Assembly (NCBI GenBank): GCA_900545265.1 | Contig: UQYI01000005.1 | Location: 54,869-118,868, forward strand | Direction: 5' to 3' | DNA from: an uncultured Eubacteriales bacterium | GTDB taxonomy: Bacteria; Bacillota; Clostridia; Christensenellales; CAG-138 | Length of the DNA: 64,000 nucleotides | In this document: one piece after another, positions 17,052 through 25,926 of the stretch | How positions within the stretch are numbered: position 1 is the stretch's first letter | Layout of the letters: each line of letters opens with the position of its first letter | Notes under the pieces: model-generated | What the model was told of the DNA's origin: nothing | What the model saw: only the letters and a program-made list of their open reading frames with translations | The model's database searches: none | Position numbers and translations under genes: made by a program

Positions 17052-17723
17052 TTAGTTACCTGGAATCTCAGGCCTGACACCCGGCGCCGTAAGAAGATTG
17101 ATTGTAGAATCCCCCTCTGTCACCGTTTGAACTGTTGCCCCCCAGGCCTCCTCTACCGCATTTGTGGGCATGGCTTGGACAGCCGATGCCAGAATTTCTA
17201 CGTACGTTTTCGCGTAAGTTCTTTCATTGATCTTTATTTTCGCGTAGTCAATTATTTCTCCTAATCCGAACAGATTATGGGTTTCTCCGTCTGGCGGCAC
17301 CGGCAGCCTGTAATACAAGTAGCCATCTTCACCCTTCTGCCAATATGGATCTGTAGAAATCTTACCTTCCAAATCTTTCATATATTTTTGGAATGTTTCG
17401 GTCTCATAGGCATCGTAGAGAATGTTGCCATTATAATCTCTGATCGTTACCACATAAGTAGCCCGGATATAGGCATCAGTATTGCCGGTGTTTTTGATCC
17501 TGACATCGCTTTTCGTCGTTTGAGTTACAGTTTCCAACACCTCGCAGGAGACTTTGGCATACTCAAAGGTATTGGTCAGATCTTTGGTTTTATCCGTCAG
17601 CCAGGCCAGGGTGGTGCCCACAATGCCCAGCACCAGCACCAGCAGAGCGGCCAGCACCACAAAGGAGCGGTTCCAGCGGATCACTTTTTTAGAGGGCTTT
17701 AGGCCCCTGTTCTCTTTAGCCAT
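17052..17723 (-). CDS. TasA/camelysin-like secreted protein with SipW-type signal
   Basis: 223 residues. A basic N-terminus (1-22) is followed by a hydrophobic stretch ending GTTLAWLTDKTKDLTNTF, the hallmark of SipW-dependent signal peptides of the TasA/camelysin group. The rest is a beta-rich body with KNTGNTDAYIRATYVV. RBS GGGGGGCATGAATT is weak. It lies between the giant repeat protein and the Cna-B protein. TasA-like proteins form extracellular fibres; the SipW peptidase that would process it is not in the window. Specific role unknown. Confidence 0.8.
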   Translation of the reverse strand: MAKENRGLKPSKKVIRWNRSFVVLAALLVLVLGIVGTTLAWLTDKTKDLTNTFEYAKVSCEVLETVTQTTKSDVRIKNTGNTDAYIRATYVVTIRDYNGNILYDAYETETFQKYMKDLEGKISTDPYWQKGEDGYLYYRLPVPPDGETHNLFGLGEIIDYAKIKINERTYAKTYVEILASAVQAMPTNAVEEAWGATVQTVTEGDSTINLLTAPGVRPEIPGN

Positions 17724-17741
17724 AATTCATGCCCCCCTTTC

Positions 17742-20700
17742 TTACGCCTTCCGCGGGTAGAGTGTATTACACTCATACGCATCCCCGCCCAGCCACTTGC
17801 CTTTGCTGCGGGTGTTTACGAAAGTGACTGTGTTAGTCACTGCGGGATTCAACGTGATGCTCTGTGTACGGTTCTGCGGCGCATACCGCCAGCTCCAGTC
17901 GGTATCTTCGGTAACGGTGTATGTACCTACCTTCAAGCCCTTGATGGTAACGGAGCCGTTGCCCTGAATGACCACCTTGGCATTGAAGCCATCGGGGCCG
18001 GTGACGGTGAAGATAAAGGACTGATTCTCGTCAATATCCTCTGCGCCGGACTTGGTGATGGTCAGGTCGGCCACGTCGTACTCAAACTTGGCGTAGTAGG
18101 TGGCGGCCTCATAGCCCATGACAGGCTTCTCGGCTGTACCGTAATTCTTGGTCTTGCCGGGGGTCAGCTTGTTGGCTGCAACCCAAGCAGCATTCACAGG
18201 CCGCGTGCAGGCTTCGTCCTCATACCAGCCGACAAACTTGAATCCGTCCGCGGCGGTAGGCGTGGAACCCTTCACCTCACCGGTCGTGACCTTGAGCTGG
18301 CTTTCCTGATAGTTATCCAGCGTACCACAGCTTGCAGTCGGGCCGACGACCTCGTACTTGATCTCTACCGTCTGCTCGGTGTAGTAGAAGGTCTTTACGT
18401 TCTTGCTGGCAACATTGGCGGGATCCTCAATGGCGATATTGATAGCCTGATTCTCCGCATTCACCAGCGTGTAGCCGGGGATGTCCTTTGCTTTCTGCGT
18501 CACCTGCGCCTGATAGCGGGCATTTCCGGTAACGGCATCTGCCAGTTCCTTATCCGTGCCCTGTTCAAGGAACTTGAACGCATAGGGATACTCGATGCGG
18601 TCATAGTACAGGTTCAGCACCAGACCTGCTGCGGTCAGCTTACCGGAGGCGTTGCTCTTGGTTCCGTTGTAGGTAAACCCGGGAATGGTCAGCGGCGTTT
18701 CGGAACATTCCGTTCCGATCACGACGTTCAGGTTCGTACTGCTCTGGTACTCGGTGTAGCCGTCGCCCGCTATGTTCTGCGTCCAGTGGATGATCTGCAC
18801 GGGGGCGTGCGCCTCGTCCTTTACATACCAGAAGATGATCTCGTTCCCCTCGGCGGCCAGCACAAGCTGCTTCTGGTAAGCGTCCGGGGCGTAGCCCGTG
18901 ATCTGCTTGAAGGTCTCGGTCACGACCGCAGCGCTGGTGGTCATAGTCTTGGGTTCGGCCAGCTCGTTTCCTGTACCCTTTTCCAGATACCTGACGGTGT
19001 ACTCCACCTTCTCCTTTGCCACATAGATGAAGGTGAATTCGTTTCCGCCCTCAATGTTTATGGTGAGGGAGTGGCTGCTGACCTTGGGGAAATAGCCGGA
19101 CTGATAGCCCTCGTTCAGCTCCGTACCCGTCTTGGCATTGAAGGTTTTGGTAGTCCCTGCCAACGCACTGCCGGTGGTATCTTCCGCAATATAGGTCAGG
19201 GTGCCATCCGCATTTTCAACGGCGTACCGGATGGTGTATTCCATCGGTGTGTTGGAACTCCACTTGGCGTAGAGGTTCAAATCCCGGTCCACGGGCATGG
19301 AGAAGTCAAAGGCTTTTTCCTCCCCGGTGTCGCTGATATAGAACCAGTTGATGAACTTATACGGATCCCGTTTAGGATTTGCGGGCGGATTCTTTATCAC
19401 CGTGCCATGGGGAACTTTATCCCAGGTACCCAACGGTGTGCCGTTAGCATCTAGCACCTCTTTGGTCAGGTAGGTCTTGACCGTGTGCGTCTTGGGCGTC
19501 CACTTGGCGTAGAGGATCACGTCGGAGGCGGGCATGGTCATAGTGTTCAGGTCAGCCTTGGAACCCTCATAGCAGCCAGCCGTGGTGTACCATCCGTCGA
19601 ACACATAGGCGTTCTTTTCCAAGCCTGCGGGGTATTCCGGTTCGAAAGAGTAGTTGCTCAGCGGTGCTTCGTACTGTACACTGCCGCCCTTGCCATCTAC
19701 ATACGCATTGTAGTTGTAGAATTTCAGGTTGTAGCTGTTGCGGGTGTAGTAGAATTTTGCTCCGTTGAAATCATCACCAACCTTGGAACTTCTGTCCGGA
19801 TTAAAGGTAAATCCGGAAATTTCAATAAACTCTTCTACTGTAACCGTGTATCCGGTGCCTGTAGACTTGTTTTCGTAGAAAAGCTTGTCTTTTCCATCAA
19901 GCCCTTCCACATAGTAGTAAGCGGTAGAAGTTCCATAGCCATACGTATTTGCATAATATATCCTGTTCTCTGTGGGCATAATATCCAGATACGATGTCCA
20001 CGGGCCGCCTGCACTTTCTTTTTCACTCCAGTTGGATGTACCAGCATCATTGCATTTCTGGTTGAAGGCTTCACGAATATTTGCGCCCCACTTCTTCGTG
20101 ATAGTTCCGTAGTCGTCGTTCTGACTATACGCATCTCTGAAATGCAGTGTGAACTCTACACGATCGTAGTACACATTGATGATAGACGTGCCATCGGCAG
20201 CAACCGTTACTTCATCGGACTTTACGAGTTTCCAGAGTGTCGCATCCATATCCAGCGGAGAAGTATAGCAGTTTGCATTATGCTTGTGAGCTGCTTTGCC
20301 GCAGATATAGCAGGAAACGGTATGTGTGTGCGTGCATGATAACTTGGAATTGTAGACCCAGAATTGGTCTTTATTGTTACCAGAAATAATATTTCCTCTA
20401 TGCTTATGCGCATTTACTTTCTTACTGGATGCAACGGCACTTCCAGAAATATTACTCGAACTCACAAGATACCAGGTATTATCGTAATATAAGTAGTACT
20501 TGTCATATCCCTCGGTAGTTGTTGCGCCGTCGCACTTCACACGGTAAACCATCCCGTTCTTGAGCGTCCCGCCGGTAAGCGCCTTAAACTGGTTGATATT
20601 TTCCGTTGCTGAGTTTGTCTTTCCGTCAACCGGTTGTTCCTGCTTGATTGCGCCATAACAAGCTGCCGTGTGTGTATGCGCACAGTTCATGCAGCTGTTA

Positions 20701-22031
20701 GTATGCTGATGCTCCTCCTTGTCACAGGTCAGAATATGGGTCAAATCGTCCTTTGTCAGGGTCGTTCCGGGTTTTGCCTGTATTTCGGAACTCTTGATGT
20801 AGCTATATTTTTCATCATCCGCGTTTTCACCCCAGACAACAATGGTGACCTTGGCTTGACCGTCTACTGTCCAGCTCGCCTTGTAGCTGGTGTTATCCGC
20901 GGGCATGGTGGAAGGAATCGACGGAGTCCAACTCACAAAGGTATAACCGGGCTTGGTGGGGGTATCCACGCTGATGGGCGCACCGAACCGGGCGTAGATG
21001 GGTTCTACGCCGTAGCCACCGTCCAGATCAAAGTTCATCAGATAGTAGTAGCGGTCATAGTACACTTCGACCACTGTGCTGCCGTCAGCGGCGATCGTGG
21101 TCGTGGTATCGTAGAGCAGGGAGTAGAAGCCGGTATAGTCCGTCTTAGCAAGTCCATCACCGACCACATGCTCGGTATAGCCCTTCTTCGTCTCGGTGTC
21201 TGCCAGCGTGTATTCATCCTTGGAGACGTTCTGCTGGTAGTGCTTGACTGTAAACTCCACCTCTGCGGGCCGATATGTAACGGTGTAGATCTTGGCCTCG
21301 GAGGTATTCACATGAACCACCGTTTCGCTGGGCGTATAGCCAACCACCACAGGGCTCTGAACGTCCTGGGTATAGGTGCTGCCGGTGGCAACGGTGGCCG
21401 TCCACGGGTTGGCAGCCTGCTTGCCGTCTGCAAAGATGTAGTTGATGAGAATGGTATAGGTGCTGGGCGCCTCGCTGGGGGCGGGGGATTCGTCTGCCTG
21501 CCCTTCCTCGGCGGGGGCTACGGGGTTTTCGTCCCCTTCGGCGGGGTCGTTGGCAGGGGCCTCCTCCGCTTTGGGGGCGGCCTTAACGGCAGGCTCCACG
21601 ATCTGGGGCTCGCCTACGGGCTGGGCTTCCTTCAGCACTTCCGGAGCCTTGGGGGCGGGGGCCTTGGCGGGCTGCCCCTCTACCAGAGTTACGGTAACGG
21701 TGTCGGAGGGGGTCTTATCCATCAGGCAGCGGAATTCTGCGCTGCTGCCCCGGCCGGAGACCATGCCGGAATGGACGGTGAGGGCCTTGCCGGTTTCCCC
21801 GTAGATGTTGGCCCACAGATCGCCCTCAATATGGATCTGCCACTGGTAAGCGGCAGCTTCGGCCTTCACCGCCAGGGTGAGGGTCTTGCCGGTATTCTTT
21901 TCAAGCTGCTGGGCGGTGACGGCTTCGTTCCCGTTGTAAACGGAAAGATCCTCCCCCTCCGCCAGAGCGGCGGGGACGAGGCTGAGCGCCATAACCAGGC
22001 ACAGGAGCAGGGAAATTACTTTTGTTTTCAT
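17742..22031 (-). CDS. 1429-residue secreted repeat protein (InlB/Listeria-Bacteroides repeats, His/Cys clusters, SpaA-like end)
   Basis: Signal peptide MKTKVISLLLCLVMALSLVP-AALA, an Ig-like stretch, and an Ala/Pro/Glu-rich linker (about 120-190). Then come many beta-grasp modules of the MucBP/InlB-B type (for example YYDRYYYLMNFDLDGGYG, PGYTFVSWTP, YAKWTPKTHTVKT). Two His/Cys clusters lie near residues 440-460 (HTNSCMNCAHTHTAACY) and 562-590 (SCTHTHTVSCYICGKAAHKH). The end (about 1340-1429) is a SpaA/DUF-like domain finishing KGKWLGGDAYECN without LPxTG or membrane anchor. It is probably a large adhesin-like protein held by other operon products. RBS GGGAGGTAAAGC. Ligand unknown. Confidence 0.85.
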   Translation of the reverse strand: MKTKVISLLLCLVMALSLVPAALAEGEDLSVYNGNEAVTAQQLEKNTGKTLTLAVKAEAAAYQWQIHIEGDLWANIYGETGKALTVHSGMVSGRGSSAEFRCLMDKTPSDTVTVTLVEGQPAKAPAPKAPEVLKEAQPVGEPQIVEPAVKAAPKAEEAPANDPAEGDENPVAPAEEGQADESPAPSEAPSTYTILINYIFADGKQAANPWTATVATGSTYTQDVQSPVVVGYTPSETVVHVNTSEAKIYTVTYRPAEVEFTVKHYQQNVSKDEYTLADTETKKGYTEHVVGDGLAKTDYTGFYSLLYDTTTTIAADGSTVVEVYYDRYYYLMNFDLDGGYGVEPIYARFGAPISVDTPTKPGYTFVSWTPSIPSTMPADNTSYKASWTVDGQAKVTIVVWGENADDEKYSYIKSSEIQAKPGTTLTKDDLTHILTCDKEEHQHTNSCMNCAHTHTAACYGAIKQEQPVDGKTNSATENINQFKALTGGTLKNGMVYRVKCDGATTTEGYDKYYLYYDNTWYLVSSSNISGSAVASSKKVNAHKHRGNIISGNNKDQFWVYNSKLSCTHTHTVSCYICGKAAHKHNANCYTSPLDMDATLWKLVKSDEVTVAADGTSIINVYYDRVEFTLHFRDAYSQNDDYGTITKKWGANIREAFNQKCNDAGTSNWSEKESAGGPWTSYLDIMPTENRIYYANTYGYGTSTAYYYVEGLDGKDKLFYENKSTGTGYTVTVEEFIEISGFTFNPDRSSKVGDDFNGAKFYYTRNSYNLKFYNYNAYVDGKGGSVQYEAPLSNYSFEPEYPAGLEKNAYVFDGWYTTAGCYEGSKADLNTMTMPASDVILYAKWTPKTHTVKTYLTKEVLDANGTPLGTWDKVPHGTVIKNPPANPKRDPYKFINWFYISDTGEEKAFDFSMPVDRDLNLYAKWSSNTPMEYTIRYAVENADGTLTYIAEDTTGSALAGTTKTFNAKTGTELNEGYQSGYFPKVSSHSLTINIEGGNEFTFIYVAKEKVEYTVRYLEKGTGNELAEPKTMTTSAAVVTETFKQITGYAPDAYQKQLVLAAEGNEIIFWYVKDEAHAPVQIIHWTQNIAGDGYTEYQSSTNLNVVIGTECSETPLTIPGFTYNGTKSNASGKLTAAGLVLNLYYDRIEYPYAFKFLEQGTDKELADAVTGNARYQAQVTQKAKDIPGYTLVNAENQAINIAIEDPANVASKNVKTFYYTEQTVEIKYEVVGPTASCGTLDNYQESQLKVTTGEVKGSTPTAADGFKFVGWYEDEACTRPVNAAWVAANKLTPGKTKNYGTAEKPVMGYEAATYYAKFEYDVADLTITKSGAEDIDENQSFIFTVTGPDGFNAKVVIQGNGSVTIKGLKVGTYTVTEDTDWSWRYAPQNRTQSITLNPAVTNTVTFVNTRSKGKWLGGDAYECNTLYPRKA

Positions 22032-22043
22032 GCTTTACCTCCC

Positions 22044-22637
22044 TTATGCGCCGGGGTTGAGGGGCACGATGGTGGGTTCAGGCGGGGCGAAGGAGGGCCA
22101 GCCCGTGGCCTGCAGGGGATCCTCCCCGTTGTTGGCGGACTGCACAGCGCCTGCTTGCAAGTTTACATAGGTGGTGCCCTCCTGATAGGCATCGCCCATG
22201 AATACGTCAAAGCTGACGGTGGTGAACAGGGGCTCGGTGGTCTCGCCGGGATTCAGGATGCGGTTGTAGTAGTAGTACCCGTCGTAATAGGTCCAGTCCG
22301 TCTGGTTGAAATCCAGCTTGACGGGGGCGGAATCCAGCAGATTCCCTTCGGCGGAGTAAACGTCTACCATCACCTGCACGCGGATAAAGGCGGGGGCGGT
22401 GCCGGTGTTCTTTACCTCGGCGATCTTGGTGACCTCCATGCCGGGCATGATGCCGGTGAGGTTTTCGAAGGGCTGGGTGCGGTCAGCGTCGGCCCACTCC
22501 AGCAGGCGGATGTCTACCTTGCCGGTGGTGATGACGTTGTGCACCTGCTTCTGGGCGGTAAAGTAGGCCCAGGTGCCGGTAGCGGCCAGCCCCAGGCACA
22601 GGTCCAGCACAGCCAGAACGGTGAGTTTCTTCTTCAT
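22044..22637 (-). CDS. Camelysin/TasA-like protein with SipW-type signal (second copy)
   Basis: 197 residues from ATG at 22637, chosen because GGAGAAGG lies 4-5 nt upstream; an in-frame ATG at 22673 has no RBS. Signal MKKKLTVLAVLDLCLGLAAT ends GTWAYFTAQ, then the TasA-type body (ITTGKVDIRLLEWAD, EVKNTGTAPAFIRVQVMV) and a Pro-rich tail. Twelve nucleotides separate it from the giant repeat protein gene. Probably a structural fibre subunit or cofactor, by family. Confidence 0.85.
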   Translation of the reverse strand: MKKKLTVLAVLDLCLGLAATGTWAYFTAQKQVHNVITTGKVDIRLLEWADADRTQPFENLTGIMPGMEVTKIAEVKNTGTAPAFIRVQVMVDVYSAEGNLLDSAPVKLDFNQTDWTYYDGYYYYNRILNPGETTEPLFTTVSFDVFMGDAYQEGTTYVNLQAGAVQSANNGEDPLQATGWPSFAPPEPTIVPLNPGA

Positions 22638-22676
22638 ATTCCTTCTCCTTTTCGATGGATGTAGGGAAAACATTGC

Positions 22677-23267
22677 TTAGTTGTTTTTTACCTTGTCCCA
22701 GGCATCGGCGGCGGTGCCAATGCCGTCCTTCTGCACTGCGTAGGCCGTGAAGGTGAGCGTGGGCTGCGTGGCGGCGACGCTGTTGACCTCCGCCTTGGTC
22801 AGGTTTTCGCTGACGGTAACTACACCGTTGGGATAAGTCGCATCACCTGCGAGAACATTGAAGTTCGTATCGGCGGTAACAGCATCAACTTCGCGGTAGT
22901 AGACACCGGGATGATTTGTGGCATCCAGAGGCATCCAGCCGTTTGCGATGGAATAAGTTACCTTATCGGTAACAAACGTACCTTTTTCTGCGACCTTCAC
23001 GAACAGCCAGCAGGCTTCGGAGTCGGCCTTAACGGTGACCTTGGGATCCTTGGAGATGTTTACCCCGGGGATGATCTTGTACTCGGTGCCTGTGGTTTCG
23101 GTAAGTTCGATCTTGATCTTCCCGTAGGTGAAGGTGTTCACCACAGGTTCCGTTGTGGCTGTCAGCCAGGCAATGGTGCCCCCTACGGCACAGCCCACCA
23201 CCAGCACCAGTGCCAGCAGGGACAGGAATACCTTGGTGCTTACGCCCTTCTTTTTCCGCTTGCTCAT
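22677..23267 (-). CDS. Camelysin/TasA-like protein with SipW-type signal (first copy of the operon)
   Basis: 196 residues from ATG at 23267, fixed by AGGAGGATTCAAC and by the promoter at 23358-23386; the longer frame to 23369 would start upstream of the mRNA. Signal MSKRKKKGVSTKVFLSLLAL ends GGTIAWLTATTEPVVNTF. The body has GKIKIELTETTG, VKADSEACWLFVKV and FTAYAVQKD, typical of TasA/camelysin subunits. It is the first gene of the six-gene surface operon and likely the most expressed product. Confidence 0.87.
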   Translation of the reverse strand: MSKRKKKGVSTKVFLSLLALVLVVGCAVGGTIAWLTATTEPVVNTFTYGKIKIELTETTGTEYKIIPGVNISKDPKVTVKADSEACWLFVKVAEKGTFVTDKVTYSIANGWMPLDATNHPGVYYREVDAVTADTNFNVLAGDATYPNGVVTVSENLTKAEVNSVAATQPTLTFTAYAVQKDGIGTAADAWDKVKNN

Positions 23268-23357
23268 GTTGAATCCTCCTTGTTTCCTTTCCGCTCCGGT
23301 TCTATGAATAGAGACGCCTTCCCACCTATGGAGACAGCATCCCTTGTATACATGCAT

Positions 23358-23386
23358 AGAATACCGCAATGGCGGGGAAAAGTCAA
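23358..23386 (-). promoter_or_regulatory. Promoter of the TasA-like/sortase operon
   Basis: Minus strand TTGACT, 17-nt spacer, TATTCT; start near 23350, 5' leader about 83 nt. A perfect 14-bp palindrome AAATCATATGATTT (23401-23414) lies 15 bp upstream of the -35 and could bind a regulator (inference). Confidence 0.75.
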
Positions 23387-23526
23387 TAAGTTAAAGTTGG
23401 AAATCATATGATTTTCATAAATAAACCCAATTTTCGCACATATGAGCCGGAGTAACGGCCTATCGGTAACGGGGCGCAAAAAAGCCCCGGAACCGGGCGG
23501 TATCCGGGGCGTTGAGCGCGGGTGAA

Positions 23527-24714
23527 TCAGGGCTTGAGCAGCGCTTCCAGACGGCGGGCGGCCTCCCGGGCCTCCTCCGGGCGGGCAAAGCAGGAAAGGC
23601 GCATATATCCCTCCCCGCAGGGGCCGAAGCCTACGCCGGGCGTGGCGGCGATGCGGGCGTGCTCCAGCAGATACTCAAAGAAAGTCCAGCTGTCCATCCC
23701 CTGCGGGCAGCGCAGGAAGATGTAAGGGGCGTTTTCCCCGCCGCAGTACCACAGACCGCAGCGATCCAGCGCCTCCATAAGTACCCTGGCGTTCTGCTTG
23801 TATACGGCAATGGCCGCCCGGGTCTGGGCTATGCCTTCGGGCGTAAAGGCGGCGGCGGCTCCCTTTTGCAGAATGTAGGAAACGCCGTTGGTCTTGGTAG
23901 CTCGGTTGCGCACCCACATGGCGTGGAGGGACATGCCCTCCCGTCCCAGCGCTTTGGGCACCACGGTGTAGCCGCAGCGGGTGCCGGTAAACCCGGCGGT
24001 TTTGGACAGGGAGCTGATCTCTATGGCGCAGGTACGGCTGCCGGGGATCTCGTAAATGCTCCGCGGCAGGGCAGGATCCCCCACAAAGGCTTCATAGGCG
24101 GCATCGAAGATCAGCACTGCCTGCCGGGCATTGGCGTAATCCACCCAGGCCTGTAGCTTTTCCCGGGTATACACGGCCCCGGTGGGATTGTTGGGAGAAC
24201 ACAGATACAGTATATCCGCCTGTACGGAAGGATCCGGCCAGGGGGCAAACCCGCATTCCGGCCCGGCAGGCAGGCGAATGACCTTGTGCCCGGCCATCAG
24301 ATTGGTATCCACATAGGCAGGGTAGGCGGGTTCCGGCACCAGCGCCGTGTTTTCCGGGCCGAACAGATCCAGCACATCCCCCAGCTCATCTCCAGCGCCG
24401 CAGGAAGCAAAGATCTCCCCGGCATCCAGCTCTATCCCTCGAAGAAGATAATAGCCACGAACGGCCTCCCGGTAAAAACGGCTTCCGTTTTCCGCCACGT
24501 AGCCGTGAAAGGTTTCTCCGTGCGCCTGCTCCTCCACAGCCCGATGCAGGGCTTCTATAACGGCGGGGCACAGGGGCTGCGTTACATCCCCCACACCCAG
24601 ACGCAGAATGGATTCCCCGGGATGCGCCTTCATAAAGGCCCGGGTGCGCTCACCCAACTGGGTAAAGAAGTAGGAATCCGGCAGATCCCCGTAGTGATGA
24701 TTCATGCGGCTCAT
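23527..24714 (-). CDS. dapL: LL-diaminopimelate aminotransferase
   Basis: 395 residues. PLP-dependent class I/II aminotransferase with DapL marks: LGVGDVTQPLCPAVIEALHR, ETFHGYVAENG, YPAYVDTNLMAGH, YLCSPNNPTGA, and SSLSKTAGFTGTRCGYT with Lys238 as the Schiff-base lysine. It converts tetrahydrodipicolinate directly to LL-DAP in the short lysine/peptidoglycan pathway. The start overlaps the dapF stop as ATGA (24711-24714), so the two enzymes of successive steps are translationally coupled. DapL is common in Clostridia. Confidence 0.93.
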   Translation of the reverse strand: MSRMNHHYGDLPDSYFFTQLGERTRAFMKAHPGESILRLGVGDVTQPLCPAVIEALHRAVEEQAHGETFHGYVAENGSRFYREAVRGYYLLRGIELDAGEIFASCGAGDELGDVLDLFGPENTALVPEPAYPAYVDTNLMAGHKVIRLPAGPECGFAPWPDPSVQADILYLCSPNNPTGAVYTREKLQAWVDYANARQAVLIFDAAYEAFVGDPALPRSIYEIPGSRTCAIEISSLSKTAGFTGTRCGYTVVPKALGREGMSLHAMWVRNRATKTNGVSYILQKGAAAAFTPEGIAQTRAAIAVYKQNARVLMEALDRCGLWYCGGENAPYIFLRCPQGMDSWTFFEYLLEHARIAATPGVGFGPCGEGYMRLSCFARPEEAREAARRLEALLKP

Positions 24715-25508
24715 AGCTCAATCTCTCCTTTATATACGGTTACGGCGGGTCCGGTCATGACGACCTCTCCGGAGGGATACACCCGGATTTGCAGTTCTCC
24801 CCCATCCAGCCGGGCGGTTATCTCTTCTTCCGCCGGGCAGTATCCCGCCGCCGCCGCCGCCGCCGCGCTGGCGCAGGCTCCGGTGCCGCAGGCCAACGTA
24901 ATGCCGCTGCCCCGCTCCCACACCCGCATGCGAAAGCAGCGGGAAGAAAGCACCTCCACAAACTCGGCGTTTACCCCGCCATGAAAGGCGGGATGCTTCT
25001 CTACCAGAGGCCCCCAGACTGCAAGAGGCACGGCGGAAACGTTTTTGACAAAGGTCACGGCATGGGGATTCCCTACGGAAACGGGTATACAGGACAGAGA
25101 TGTTTCCGGAAGTGCCAGAGACAAAGGTTTTTCCACCCGAGCCATGCCCATTTCCACAGAAACGGATGCAATACGTCCATCACTGCCGGGATGCAGGGTC
25201 AGCCGCCGCAGGCCGGAAAGGGTTTCTACGGTCAGTTCCGTTTTATCCGTCAGACCGTTGTCGTATACATATTTGCCCAGGCAACGGATGCCGTTGCCGC
25301 ACATTTTCGCTTCGCTGCCATCGGCATTGAAGATGCGCATACGGAAATCCGCCGATCGGGAGGGTAAGATCCAGATCATACCGTCGGCCCCCGGGCCAAA
25401 GTGCCTGTCCGACAGGCGGCGGGCCAGAGCCTCCGGCTGCCGGGGCTCCTCCGTGGTATATATATAAAGGTAGTCATTCCCCAATCCCTGCATCTTGGTA
25501 AAGTGCAA
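24711..25508 (-). CDS. dapF: Diaminopimelate epimerase (TTG start)
   Basis: 265 residues. Catalytic cysteines Cys70 (MCGNGIR) and Cys207 (ACGTGAC), with N-terminal MQGLGNDY and SVGNPHAV, identify DapF, which interconverts LL- and meso-DAP. The start codon is TTG at 25508, with AAGGAGG 6 nt upstream; the first in-frame ATG (codon 6) would remove the first beta strand. First gene of a dapF-dapL operon. meso-DAP feeds peptidoglycan and lysine synthesis. Confidence 0.93.
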   Translation of the reverse strand: MHFTKMQGLGNDYLYIYTTEEPRQPEALARRLSDRHFGPGADGMIWILPSRSADFRMRIFNADGSEAKMCGNGIRCLGKYVYDNGLTDKTELTVETLSGLRRLTLHPGSDGRIASVSVEMGMARVEKPLSLALPETSLSCIPVSVGNPHAVTFVKNVSAVPLAVWGPLVEKHPAFHGGVNAEFVEVLSSRCFRMRVWERGSGITLACGTGACASAAAAAAAGYCPAEEEITARLDGGELQIRVYPSGEVVMTGPAVTVYKGEIEL

Positions 25509-25926
25509 AGCGTGCCTCCTTCCCGGGCAGGTCTGTCCCAGCAGGACAATTCCGCCTTTCGTTTGAAATTATATATAATCATATCACAGCGCCGCCCAAA
25601 AGACTATCCCTTTCTTTCACGGCTTATCTCTGCGGTACGAAAACGACAAGTATGCTGCGAGACATTCCGAAGGTGAAGCTGTGAATAATCCGACGCTTGC
25701 CCGGTATGTGAAGCCGGGGACGCTACGAAGCAAGCCGGATCCATATACGCAGGGGGGCGCTGGCTTTGGCGCCGCAGGCGCCAAAGGCCGGACCGCTATG
25801 CGGTCCGGCAGCGGCATGCCGCCCCAGCGCCCCCACCCCGGATACACGCCTCCCCTGCTCCCACTCTTGAAATGACCTTATCCCTATGCTACACTGAATG
25901 CAGTTTACTCTGCCGGAGGACGCCAC
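25509..25926. other. Intergenic stretch with dispersed repeat, no gene
   Basis: The divergent gap between dapF and the phosphotransferase gene holds a TATAAT-like -10 for dapF (around 25572) and one cloverleaf repeat (25753-25834). Long open frames across it are antisense or repeat-driven and lack ribosome binding sites. Confidence 0.5.
25753..25834 (+). repeat. Cloverleaf-type dispersed repeat, subtype A, copy 2
   Basis: Closing stem GGGGGCGCTGG (25753-25763) / CCAGCGCCCCC (25824-25834). Inside are three hairpins: TTTGGCGCC-GCA-GGCGCCAAA (25765-25785), GCCGGACCGC-TAT-GCGGTCCGGC (25787-25809, perfect) and GCGGCATGCCGC (25811-25822). CATATACG lies just outside the left end. Same hairpin order as copy 1 once that copy is reverse complemented; loop and stem bases vary while pairing is kept. 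Confidence 0.88.
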
